From Talinum fruticosum (lineage: Eukaryota; Streptophyta; Magnoliopsida; Caryophyllales; Talinaceae): a stretch of 64,000 nucleotides of DNA. Below are positions 49,701-61,889 of this stretch, piece by piece (positions within the stretch are counted from its first letter, which is position 1; each line of letters starts with the position of its first letter). Location of the stretch: positions 186,001 through 250,000 of the forward strand of contig JAITYX010000139.1 of the NCBI GenBank assembly GCA_021018815.1, in the 5' to 3' direction. The position numbers and the translations under genes are program-made. Below the pieces are notes generated by a model. It was not told the origin of the DNA, searched no databases, and worked only from the letters and a program-made list of their open reading frames with translations.

Positions 49701-51123
49701 TTTTTGGTCTGCAACTGAATGGGGATTGGGAACACCGAAGATTGAGGAGCAGGTTCTATATTGATTTTTGATTGGGCATAGGTTTATGGTTTTGTAAAAG
49801 TTGAAAAGTGCTGATCTGATAGCAGAGGTACACAGTGGCTGAAATAGCGGCTCTAGATATTGATTGTACGGGCTTCCTTTGTGACGGGAATATAACTTTG
49901 ACTGGAATTGCAACTGCTTTGTAGTTGCAGCTATCAATTTGTGGTCTAGGATTTTGCTGACAAATCCTCTCTAATCATGGATAATTTCTTTTCTACTTTG
50001 TGTGGAACTGAATGGACAAAGATCAGATTGAAGAAAAGATGAAATATTGCTTGTGGATGTAGGGACCTTAGGTTTTAGTTCTGTGAAACTTGAAACTAAG
50101 GGTTTTGACAGCAAAGTATTTGCTGACTGAGCAGTGGTGCTGGTATTTATAATGGGCTGACAGACTTCCAGCGCCATGCATGTCCTTTGGACTTCAGTTA
50201 TTTTCATTCTTGTATATAGTGTTGTCAAACAAGTAGCAGTTTTTGCAGAGTTTTTGTTGCAGAAGTCTCATCAACATATGAGAACTCATTTGATAGTATA
50301 GGATTAGATCAGTTCCTCCTAGAAAGTTTGGTGGTTTGATAATAAACATTATCAGGATTGGGAGGCAGCCATTGCAAACAGAATTTGTGGGATCTTTCTT
50401 CGACAATGGATTTTATGGGTGGATATGGTATTATTGGCGGACTATTTGGTGTAATAAAAGTAGCGAAATGGATTCAAGTCGGTTTGGCCCACTAAATCTC
50501 CAATGGGAATCAATCGAGAACATTAGCAATAAAAGGCCGGCCCTTGGGTGCAAAATGAAGGGAGAATTGTCTTTGACCAGGGGATGGGTGACAATGATGG
50601 TGAGAAATTAGAAAGAAGATGGTGATCAAAAGAAAGAGCATGGTAAAAAGAATAGGTGGTGGAGGTGCTAGAGAAGGTTGAGGTTGGCGAAGCTGGAAGG
50701 GAGAAAGGAGGGGAGGGAGGTCAAGGGGCGGGGAGGGGTATTGTGGGGAAGTGTCTGACTCATAGAGGTGTTGGGTTTATATGTTTCATTACCTGCTCAA
50801 ATGGCCTGACAGTTTGAGAGAGAAAGAAGTGTAAATTTACTATCCCAACCTAGTACCAAACACCTTTAATAACAATTCCCTTTGTTTGTTACTTCTCCCT
50901 TCCTCCTTTTCTCGAATCACATGGTCCTCGACATGATGTTATTTTGATATGGTCAGAAGCAGCTGCTAGTCAAAGAAACTGTGTAAGCGTAGAGAGAGTT
51001 TTTAGCTGTACTACTTAAAGACATGATGTCAGCCTTCAGGTGGGCAATTAGAGTGTTGACAGGGGGTACAGATGGTTTAGAGGTTGATCATAGGTCTTCA
51101 ATTTGGCTATAAATGGGAAGGAG

Positions 51124-51169
<46 letters not shown>

Positions 51170-52075
51170 AGTAAATGAAAAGGAGTTATTCCTTTTAACA
51201 TTCAGCAACAAGGTTTTAGTGTAACAGTTAGTTACATTGCTGAAATGGTACGGGTGTCATGGGGTATTGAATGACACTTTCTTTGGCCAGTCTTTTATCC
51301 GGAAAAGAGTATAGACATTTATACTGCTTATGGTCATTAAATAGCAGTTGGTTGCATCATGCACCCATTACTTCCCATGTCCTGCCCAGGAAGTGACATT
51401 GTCACATTGGCACATTTATTCTTAACTTTCAATGCTATGTGATAATGTCATAATGCTGTCTGTTTTAGAGTGGATTGGACTTAAAGGTATCATGTTCCTT
51501 GTGTATCAGCACTTGCTGCAGTTCCTAGTTGATTTCATTTTCAGGATGGTCCGGAAAAGTTGATCTGTGTGGCTCAACAACGGATTTACGTCTTCACCAT
51601 ATGTACTTTGTGATATCAAATCATGTCATTCAGTGTGCAAGCTACTTGTGTAGAGGGGCTTTATGAGAATTCCTGCTATGGAAAATAAATATTGAAGTAA
51701 ATTGACCGTTTGTACCTTTCCAGTTAGTTATGTTTACAATTAGTTTGGTGCATCAAATGAATTTATGTGATATTAAATCATGTCATTTAGTGTGCAAGCT
51801 ACTTGTCTAGAGGGATTTATGTGATATTTTTGAGGCAAAGAAAATCCCTGATCCTGTCTCTCTTTTTTTTTTTCGGGGGGTAGTTATTACAACCCCAAAC
51901 TCCCCACCCCCAATTAAAAAAAACAACTTCACCCTCTATTCCATCTCAATTGGAGAAGCTTCATAATATAATTGAAAAGAAAAGTCCTACGTGAAAGGGA
52001 ATGGATGCATAACACAAAGTGGAGCATTCCAAGGGATTTACATCCATGAAATTTACTGCTTTTATGATTTGTTTT

Positions 52076-52131
<56 letters not shown>

Positions 52132-55100
52132 AAGTTGAAACTGTAAATTTAATAATTGATTGGTTTATACCTTGGAAAACTATGATGGGGACTTATGATA
52201 ATTTTCTCATGTTCAAAAAGTTACTGGGTATTAAAGTATTTTGCGAAGTAATATTTATATGATGATAGCTAGATAGTTTTCTTGTCTTGCCTTTTGATAA
52301 GCCTTTGTGTTTTTTTCATTTCGACACTTTTGAGTTATCAAATTCCGAACATTTTAGGTGTCTATCTTCTATACAATTTGGTAATGGAGTCATTTTATGG
52401 CATTGGAGCAAAGAGATTTTGCTGTTGTCTCCATGTACCTTAATATGGTCTCGATTCTGGAAATCAATCTTTGCTTGTCATGAGGAACTTTTAATTGCTT
52501 GTCTAACAATTATTTGGTTGTATCTAGATTCTGGACACATCCCTATGTTCTGCTAACTGAGTTTTACCAGCTGGCTGTGACTTGTGAGTCTCTGATATGT
52601 TAACATTATGCAGGGATGGTGAATTTGATCTGGATCTTGAAGATATAATGGTCATGGAAGCAATATGGCTTTCTATACAGGTAAGATTTGCATCTCAGTT
52701 TACATTCTGTGGGTTAAATATCTCTTTTCCACCTGTGCTTATTTTTTCTTGCAAAGGAAAAGATGCAAGATGCACATAATTGTCTGCATTTCGTTGCTGT
52801 CACACAAAGTCATGTCTATGTCTTAGGTGGTCTATACTAGCTATATCAGATTCAACAGGGTGGCACAGAAGTTTCCAAGGTCCTTTAGCAAACTAATGTA
52901 AGATGATTCTTATAGCTATATCAACTTCAAAACAAGTGCTAGAGAAGATTCTGTATTCTTTTAGGCAATAAAAACCTGATGAAAGATGATTATTTAATTC
53001 AAAACTCATTCTTTACCTAAACATTCTGGTGGTTTTCTCTTCAAGAATCACATTTTATTCATAATTCTGAAAACCTGCTGGTTAGTCTCTCCACAGTCCT
53101 CAACGGTCCTCATTTGTTTAAATGAAACAGATTTTCTTGACTATGAAACAAATGCAAGCCAAATGAATACACACTTCCATTTTCAAGTGCTTCTACTTTA
53201 AAACAGACCTGTGATGGTGAGGGTAGCATATGCTTCTTGCTCAAAGTAATGAATCAAAAACATATTATGAAGGGCACTAACATTTCAAAACTTTTATTTT
53301 GGGGTGAGTAGAAGGAGAAAGGGGGAATAAGACTTCCATTTGCTTGAGTTGTGTTCTCAAAGAGGATTAGTATTATGGAATTAGAATTACTGAAGCTCAC
53401 AAGTCAACTGTATTTTGAGGAAATTGGCATAATTAAGCTGTTGATCAAAATTCAAAACCTCTATTGGCAGTGTAGTGGCAAATTTATTTGGGTTTTTGTG
53501 GGAACCTGATATTTTTGGCTGATATAAAGTAAGTCTCCACTACATCGTTATGCTACGATGTCATGGAGATGTGACTTAATACTTAGTCTGCATAACAACA
53601 GTTAATTCTTGGATTTCTGTGTTTCTCCAGTCCAGAAATATTTCTTAGGAGCTGGTGTCTCTGTTTTAATTTACAGCTCCGAAATGGGAAAAATGATGTG
53701 CACATTGTTAAGTTATTTCTTAATAACACAAAGCTTTCACTGAATTAAAGAGTCATATAAAGCTTATTTTACTCCCCTGAGAAAACCCTGGTCCCTATCT
53801 TAAATGTGTTGAGATGGGCCAATGTTGGTCTATTTTGGCCACAGAAAGCCCCAATTTGTTAGGTTTTTAAGATGAAACCAATCTACTGACAGTTTTTTTT
53901 TTCAATGAATTTGGTATCAGGAGGCGTGTTTTTTTTATAAAAAAAAAAAGAAAATCACTTCTGATTAGAATGTTAATATTTCTTCTTATGAGAGTTGTGG
54001 TTGATGGTCATGGTTGAGGATATCGGATGAAGTTCTAATTTCAAATGCCTATAATAAGGTTTTTAAGGTCCATCTATGAAGAATATCTGGAGTCATTAAC
54101 ATTTATTCATGAGAAGATTGTCATGTTTCTTGAACAGAGTTTTAGTAAGATGTGTATTAAGTAGCATTTCAAAGTTGAATTTGGTCTCAATGTCTAGGAT
54201 CTTACAATTTTTCATTAATTTATATTGCAAGTTTGAGGTTTTATCGATGAAAGTAGCCTAATTCCCTTTGAAAAAAAAAAAGAAAAAGAGAGAGATTCAA
54301 AGGATAACCCATGATTATGATTCTATTTTACTTTTATTTAAAAAAATTAAGAATAAATAAGCATGACTCAAGCATGGTGTCCTTCAATATAGACCTGTGT
54401 GGTTGCTCTATTCCTTCTGCTTGTAATGAGGGATTATCACGTGGTTATGAAATTGAGCTAGGAAAAAAGTGGCAAAAGGTTTACGATGTTTAAAGTACTC
54501 CGCAACACCCCGTGGTTCTAAAATCAACTTGTTGAGGTAGAACTTGCATGTTTCAGTGCAACCCAATATTGGACATAGACATATGGGTTTGTGTTGCTCA
54601 CTTTGGGTTAATTAAGGTTAATCTGGGTCAATTTGACTTTTTGTTGGTTGTTTTAGGTTGTTCTATAGGCTTGTCTTGCAAATATGAGCAATATTGGTCA
54701 GAACGGCTTCAATTTTCAGGGGTCTGGTTTCAGTTGAGCCAGTTTGGATTGGCTTCAATATTGGGTTGGAGTCTGGGTTGGGCTTGTCTCAGGTCTTGCA
54801 GGTCAGTCATACTCATATGTCAATTCTGCTTAGTCTGACGGGATAGAGAATTTAATCCTCTCTGTGCATGGTACTTGTCTGACGATAAGATTGTAAAGAA
54901 CCTTACATATTGCCCACTCTTAATGCGCTAAGAATGTAAAACACACTTTGTGTGCATGGTACTAAAAACAGTGATGGCTTTAATAAATAAAATGTAAAGC
55001 AGTACTTAAACACAAGTGACGAAAATGACAGTGATTGACCTGACTGAGCTCTGAAGAAGCTGATGGCTGACCATAACGTTGATTGCCATGCAATCTCTTG

Positions 55101-56607
55101 AAACTATGAAGAGATGGGTACATATAAGATCTCATTTCTCAAAGATGGGACCAACCTTTTCAGACTCAATTAGAAGAATCACTATGAAGTGTTCATGGTG
55201 ATTATCAAGAAAACAGTTCTGTTTGGAGAATTAGAAAGATGAATGGTCTTTTCATCATGATGGCATGGAATGTCTTGAAACAATTCTATGTTTTGATAAT
55301 TTATCTGGAAACAATTCCATTTGGAGAATTAGAAAGATAAATGGTCTTTTCATCATGCTTGCATGGAATATGTAGAAACAGTTCTGTTTGGAGAATTAGA
55401 AAGATAAATGTTCATGATGGATATCTAAAAACGGCTGTATTTGAAGAATTAAGAAGATAAATGGACTTTTTGTCATGGAATATCGAGAAACAGTTCTGTT
55501 CAGAGGCTGACATTGTAATGCTGAAACTAAGTTAGAATCTTGATTCATATTGTCTGTGTGATTCACGTGTTGTGCATGCATTTTTTGTTATATTTTGTGA
55601 GGTGCTAAAAGATGGTATTTCGTTTTTTCATGCATATTGGTTAACTAAAATTAAACTGATGCAAGAGTCCTTGGCAGATATTTGGATCCTCCTGCAAACT
55701 GAAGCTAAGATGTTGATAACCTTAGAAAAACATGTTCGATTCATAAGGGTTTCAACTTGGAATTTAATCTTGATTAACGCTGGAAGTGTAACTGATTTAG
55801 TTTCTCTGTTGCTCTGTTTTTCCTTCCTAATAGGAGAATGGAAGAGCGGAGAATTCATCATCTGGCAATTCTGTGCCTGAACATTTTGCAGCTAGAGATC
55901 ATTATATGTCAAGGGTGGGACCGCCGGTTGCTTCACCCTCTTCTTCATCGTCATCACCCTCTGGTGGCCTTGCATGTGCAATTGCAGCCCTTGCCGAGCG
56001 TCAACAGTTGAATGGAGAGTCATCCAGGAACTACAGTGGTCATTTGTCAACTGTAGACATGCTTCCGAGTGGTAGTGGGAATTCAACTAGGGCAAAGAAC
56101 AGTCAACATCATCATCCAGAAAGCTTCTTTTCCTCTAAAATTCCAAGAGGGGCTTCTAAGAGGGCAAAAAATGCTCAAAGAAAATATTCTCATGAGGGAG
56201 CTTCTTCCAAGGATATGTATGATGAAAGGATGTTTGCAGAAGAATGGGAACTAGACCATGGTTCTATGACTGCCGAGGCTGGAACCAGTTATGCTAGCTC
56301 TGGTGAGTCAGAAGAGGGTTGTGCACCACTTCCGCCTCCTCCTCCACCTCCGTATGATGAGTCTGGTACCAGCAGTGGCTGTTCTGACGATGGTGGAGAT
56401 GTCAGGGAGTATCTTGCCCTTCCTCCACCTCCGCCTCTTCCTCCTCCACCACCGCCATACGAGACAGATGGTGGTTTCCAGCCTGTAGTTCCCGGCACTA
56501 TAGTTCCCGAGAGCTTCGAGGAACAGATGATGCTTGCCATGGCAGTTTCCTCGCCGAGGCTCGAGCCAGGACCACTGTGCAGGGTGTTGCATGGCAATAG
56601 AATATGA
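46762..56607 (+). CDS. DA2: RING-type E3 ubiquitin ligase of the DA2/GW2 family, 7 coding exons, 480 aa
   Basis: DA2 (Arabidopsis) and GW2 (rice) are ubiquitin ligases that restrict seed and organ size. Exons: 46762-46956, 47449-47500, 47623-47668, 47792-47873, 47965-48191, 52614-52680, 55834-56607. All phases agree and no frameshift is present. The start is [16 protein letters not shown], followed by [19 protein letters not shown]. The RING region covers residues 60-102: CPIC at 60-63, [11 protein letters not shown] at 74-84, CPFC at 99-102. A charged coiled-coil-like helix ([18 protein letters not shown]) follows to about residue 150. Then come [18 protein letters not shown] (206-223) and a Ser-rich [14 protein letters not shown] block. 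Two proline runs lie near residues 390-430, and [16 protein letters not shown] (447-462) near the end. The first donor is the weak GTTTGT. Slightly longer than rice GW2 because of the proline-rich tail. Confidence 0.94.
49397..49415. repeat. TG microsatellite
   Basis: About nine TG units followed by a T-run and G-run, within the DA2 intron. Confidence 0.85.
51125..51168. repeat. CA/TA compound microsatellite
   Basis: About 17 CA units passing into five TA units, in the DA2 intron. Confidence 0.9.
51611..51813. repeat. Direct repeat of about 47 bp, copies 155 bp apart
   Basis: TGATATYAAATCATGTCATT followed by YAGTGTGCAAGCTACTTGTS at 51611-51657 recurs at 51767-51813 with few differences. Confidence 0.8.
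52079..52127. repeat. AT microsatellite
   Basis: About 24 uninterrupted AT units in the DA2 intron. Likely variable between individuals. Confidence 0.92.
52690..55200 (+). other. DA2 intron 6, left part, no gene seen
   Basis: Between the 52614-52680 exon and the last exon at 55834. No recognisable coding or element boundary. A T/G-rich stretch at about 54570-54800 is low-complexity. Confidence 0.5.
55208..55508. repeat. Degenerate tandem array in the last DA2 intron
   Basis: About five partial copies of a module reading AAACAGTTCTGTTTGGAGAA then TTAGAAAGATAAATGGTCTT then TTCATCATG...GCATGGAATRT. Starts at about 55209, 55308, 55375, 55428 and 55487. Spacing is irregular (50-100 bp). Confidence 0.75.
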
Positions 56608-57320
56608 TTTCGATAGCCATTAGTCATGAGTGAGCATGCCTCACCTCTCTCCCTTACCACACCCTATTAAAAAGTTAAAAAAAAAGGAAAGAGAAAAGAG
56701 AGGACCCCCATTTATGTTGTTTTGTTGTGTTGATACAAGCATGTAATTGAAATTGAGGAAGCAGATTGAAGCTGGTGATAGGTTGGTTCGTTGGGAATGT
56801 ATGTGATGTTTCAAATTATTAATGCCCGCCGTGTTTTTTAAACATATGTTGTAATAAATGATGTTGGTTGCTCATCGTTGTTCATGATTGTTGATGATTC
56901 CCAATGCTTTGCTGTGGAATCTCTTTGCGAACCCAGCCAAGTATATTGGGAATCGGCTATCTAAGTTCAGGCTTCAGACTTGAGTAATATCAATACTCGG
57001 AGACATGCTGGTCTTAAACACTAGGCCGAGACTCGATAGATGGGTTACTAATTATATACGCAATGTAGAAGGTCGTTTGGAGGAATAATACGTGGAATGT
57101 TATGTGATTTAACAACTCTCAGTGTGAGTTTTGCTTTTATGAGATTTGAGAATTTTAGATGTAGGTGATCAAGAAATTAGAACAAATTATTTGTTATATT
57201 TATTGTGAAATGGATAAGGGGAACCCTCCAAAGCCACAGCGAAGCATTTTGGGGATTGACTTGCTCGTTAAAAAGTATGTTTAAGTCAATTGATTTGTGA
57301 GGAACGATGCGAATGTTGTG

Positions 57321-57531
57321 TTTTTAAGTGAAACATAGCGTTGTCATCGATATTTTTTTAGATGTCATTCGCATTTTTAAGTGAAGCATAGGGTTGTCAT
57401 CGAGACTTTTTTAGATGATTGACCTTTTGGAAAATTTTTAAAGAGACTTTTGTTTAAGATGATTGACCTCTTGAAAAATTTTTAAAGAGACTTTTGTTTA
57501 AGATGATTGACCTCTTGAAAAATTTTTAAAG
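57321..57531. repeat. Two adjacent tandem repeats (about 52-bp and 44-bp units)
   Basis: A TTTTTAAGTGAARCATAG then GGTTGTCATCGA module occurs at 57321-57361 and 57373-57413. A 44-bp unit starting AGATGATTGACCTCTTGAAA occurs at about 57412-57456, 57457-57500 and partly 57501-57531, the last two nearly identical. Confidence 0.85.
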
Positions 57532-60500
57532 TGAATGAGAATAAAATGTATAAATATTTTTGGTGGGTCTTGGGGGCAATCATTGACTTTAAAAGCACCT
57601 CTTAGTGACTGCCCATAACTACGGAGGTTAAGGTCTTAAGAGGAAGGAAGAGAGCTAAGGCTTGGGACGCTCTTTCATTCCTTTACTAAAATTACAGAAA
57701 GACGAGGCAAATCTTGTTACTCGATGATCCTATTTACTTTTAAACGGCATGTTTTTACTATATTTACATTTAAAATATGTCGAGTATCCATTATTACATA
57801 ATATAGAACAATATACATGATATAATTTCACAAGTCAACTTGCTTTAATTCATCAACAAATACAGAAGACAATGTAGATAATCTTTTAAATTGTCGAATA
57901 TGCTAAAACTAGTACAACTCATATACATACTTACACGATTGTGCCTCACACAATATTTTCACTAGAATAGCAAGTAACAAAGATTGATCACCAAACACAT
58001 TGCAAAGAAAGACACCCGCCCAACTAATTCCATGATATCTTTGCATAAAAAAATTTGGCATAAACAAGAATCATACAAAAGGAAGATTGAAGAAGCAATT
58101 CTTATGCTTCTTTTACCCCTTTCCCTTCAACAAGAGGGAACCATACATAGTTGGAAAGATAATGTTCTTTCACGTGGACCACAACTAGCATATAATATAT
58201 ATATCAATGTATAATATATAGTATGATATTTTTTATGAAACAAGCTAGACATGCATTAATGTTGTCACGTAAATATCAAAGGCAGAGCCTTTTAAAAACT
58301 TCTTTGATGAGTTGGGTAGTACTACTAGTTTTGATCTCTAATTTATGCCATGAATCAATTAAGTTTTTTTAATTAAAAAAATGTTTTTGGTTTAATTCCC
58401 TTTGATTTTCTTGGGGTCAAGGGGTTGGTGAAATATGTATTCATGTCCGTGGGGAATTGGGATTTGAGAGGTTAGTAGTTGCATGCATATTTAATGTAGG
58501 GATGAGCCATGAGAGATCCCACATGCCACTCCCAATTTTCATTTTAGCTATAGGTAAAGTTATCTTTTCATAAAGGGCTTATACAAGTAAAATTATATCG
58601 CCGTGAATTATAGTTGGATCAGGTATGAGTCTAGCTAATAAAACTACAGTTTAATAATTAACGTAGATCGGATAATGAGTAGTTTGATATTTACTTATAT
58701 TAAGTACTTAAGATCTCAACTTTTACTCTTATAAATGGGAAGATATATATACTAGAAGAGTCTATACATTTTAAAGGCTTAGTATGACTCAATTTTAAAT
58801 AAAAAGGACCACAGACCTTTTTCAAAAAAAAAAAAAGAATTTAGTCTCACGAAAAACTATTTAGTTAAAAAAAGGTAAGCAAAAAAAAAGATGATTTTTT
58901 TTCATTTCAAAATATCATTTAAAAAAACTAATTTATGTCTACACAAATCAAAAGGTTTGTTATTTGAAAAAAACACCAAAAATTGTATTGTATCCAAGCT
59001 CATATAATTACTTTGAGTTTCAACTAATGACATTATATCAATCAAACTATATTTATAGATATGGAATATCACATCACTCACTATTCTTGTCTCCAGCTTT
59101 CAATATTAACTAATTTAATTAATAATAAACCAATTGTAATAATATTATATTAGACATAAGCTGACAGTAAACTAATTCAACAGAATTATTTTATCCTTTT
59201 TTATGATCATGATGTTTCTAACAACTTCTTTTATAAATTTTAATTTACTACCTCGGCTAACGCTAATATCTTTCTTATTGGAATACGATAAAGGTGTTAG
59301 TTAGTTTAACCGATAAATTTTGTTCTACTTGTTATGAGATACTTGAATTGAACTTCCATTCATATTGATATTTGTACATCCTTCGACAACAAAAAAAAAT
59401 CATTACATAGTTTAGTTCAAAATATCGTAAAATTATCATGCATGGTACAATAAACTCGATGTTATTATATATGAAAAATACTGCAAGAAAATTTTTAATT
59501 ATTTTTTTTGAAACATAGAGCAAAACAAGAGAATTAAATAGAGAGGGAAAAAAAAAGAATAAAATTGGGTTGAATATTTTTAGGGTTCAATCCTAAACTA
59601 TCAAGTCAAGATGAAGTTGATAGATACAAGTGAAATGGGTATTTCATAAAACCGAAAATCAAATAAATAGATGGGACCTCCCCATACACAAATGGTGGAG
59701 CACATCGTTTAAATCAATACAACATGCAGAACCTTATAAACCACCAAAAAAGGAAAAAGAAAATTTAAAAAAAAAAAAAAAAAGAAGCAAGATTCGACCG
59801 TTGTTGTGGCAAATGGTGATGGATGAACAAACATGTAAAGCCTCCAAAAAAAAATTAAAAACTCAAGAAAAATATTGAATATAAATAAATGCATTGATTA
59901 AAAGAAAACTTTGAACAAGTCCTAGAAAATGTAATACAACTCTCAAATGGGAAAAAAGGAAAATATTTTTCTAGAAAATTACATAAATATATGCTCAATC
60001 ATATTTTTAAAAGATAAATGTATATGACTATATTTTCTTATTTTGAAGAGGTTTTTTGTTTGCAAGACATAAAACTTATTTAAAAACTATTTTTCATATG
60101 TTTTCAATAAGATTTATATTTTATTTTAATATAAAAATAAAGTAATAAATTAAACAAGCTTAAGAAGATCGGTTCGATTGTACAGAGACTTGATAAGATA
60201 TGGTACTCGAGCAACAATTAACGATCAATCAAGTTATAGGATAGTACTTGCAAGGAACTAAGACCACAAATACCATTGGTGGGAGGGCATCCAAGATCAA
60301 GCTAGTGAGAAATGTAGAGGGAGAAAAAGATTACGGAATAGCTGGAAAATTAATGTTAGAATAGACGTAATAACAAATGATTGATAGATCAAATTTTAAC
60401 ATATGATTATATTAAATTTTAACTACATTGTACACTTTTACGATTGGAATATATCCAAATCATAAACAATGTTTTTATAGGTAAGTAGCACGATAATAGT

Positions 60501-61869
60501 TAAATTAAATGAATAGACCGTTAATTTAATTAAAAATAATTTTGTTTGATTTTTTATTTTTAATTTTCCAACTGCTCCACTCTGTCATTATGTATATATA
60601 TTATAGAAATCATGATCTTGAACTTCCACTTATTTTGACCAATTTGTAAATCATGTTCACTGGAGCACAATGATCCATATATGTTTCTATTCAAATAGCC
60701 CTCCCTTATTAGACAATTCATAAAAAAAATAAAAAATATTGTAAAAACTTTGTTGCAATAAGAAATTATATTCCATTATGATCCATGAAATATAATATAA
60801 TTTTTATGTTTTGGCTGATAATACTCCTATTTCTAAATTTTAGTTTTCATTAACATTTTTCATTCGATAAATAAACTTCGATTATTAACTATATATTAAG
60901 TATTGACGATACGAGTTACATACATAACAAATACAAGGCACAAATAGTTGTTCTCTTGTAGAAAAGTCTCAACTCAAGTTTCTTTTTCCCTTTTCGATGT
61001 AACGCAAGATGCAAAAAATATTTTCAAACGAGACTTCAATCATAAAACCGTTAGTTACCGACGTAACTCTCGTATGCTATATTGGTAAGGAGTTAAGCTA
61101 TGTAACACACGTTTATTAATAAAGAAAACCTGCCAGGGAGATTTACAAACTTCACAACCTGATCAATGAAAAATCATTACCAACAACATTCTTAGAAGCT
61201 AGAATTGTTCTAGAAAACAAAATTCATCTCTTTCTCATGTTGATAGATAAAAGGATGCCTATTCTAGCACACTTTGTCCCCATTTAGACTTAACTTTTTC
61301 TCTCATATGAAAAGTTTTTCTTTTTCCCCTTCCAACCCAAAAAAAAAGAAGATATAAGAGTCAAAATAGCTAACACATAAATGGTTTTTTTTTTTTTGAA
61401 AAAGACATAAAAGTACTTGGCTTGTTTGAAACTTTAAAGTGTACAATCACCATTCACTAGCATAAATCTTTTTGGTTCTTTTAAAAAAATTCATTATATG
61501 TATCAACGACATCTTAAACCCATAAATAAATCTACTAAGAAATAAATTATTATATGATTTTTGTGGATGTCACTTAATTCAAATAATACAGCTTTGAAAA
61601 TTTTATTATGGGAGACTTTATCTAAATTTTACATGTATCTTTATATGTTTTCTTATGGCACAGGTACATACTAACAACTTTATAAAAAAATTACTCTCTT
61701 TGCAACTAATTTTCAAAAAAAAAAATTACCAATATAAAAACAATTTCTTTAACCATCAAGAAGGGATTTTTCCCCCCCAACTCTTGTCCATGCTTAAATC
61801 CATGCTAAGTTAATTAGTATAGCAATATATTAAATTAATGGATCTCCTTTTTGTTTAATCATTCCAAAA

Positions 61870-61889
61870 ATATATATATATATATATAT
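61870..61889. repeat. TA microsatellite
   Basis: About ten TA units. Confidence 0.85.

Larger units (their letters stand above)
48200..52600 (+). other. Large DA2 intron (4.4 kb) with duplicated segments and microsatellites
   Basis: No gene recognised. Segments at about 49630-49900 and 49930-50160 look like diverged direct copies: each has a TAGGATTTTGCTGRCAAA motif followed by TTTTCTT and CAACTGAATGG-like blocks. CA/TA and TA microsatellites lie to the right. Probably decayed transposon material. Confidence 0.5.

Noticed and set aside
48200..52600. Possible autonomous retrotransposon in the long DA2 intron
   Set aside because: No reverse transcriptase, integrase or gag motif and no LTR pair could be seen.
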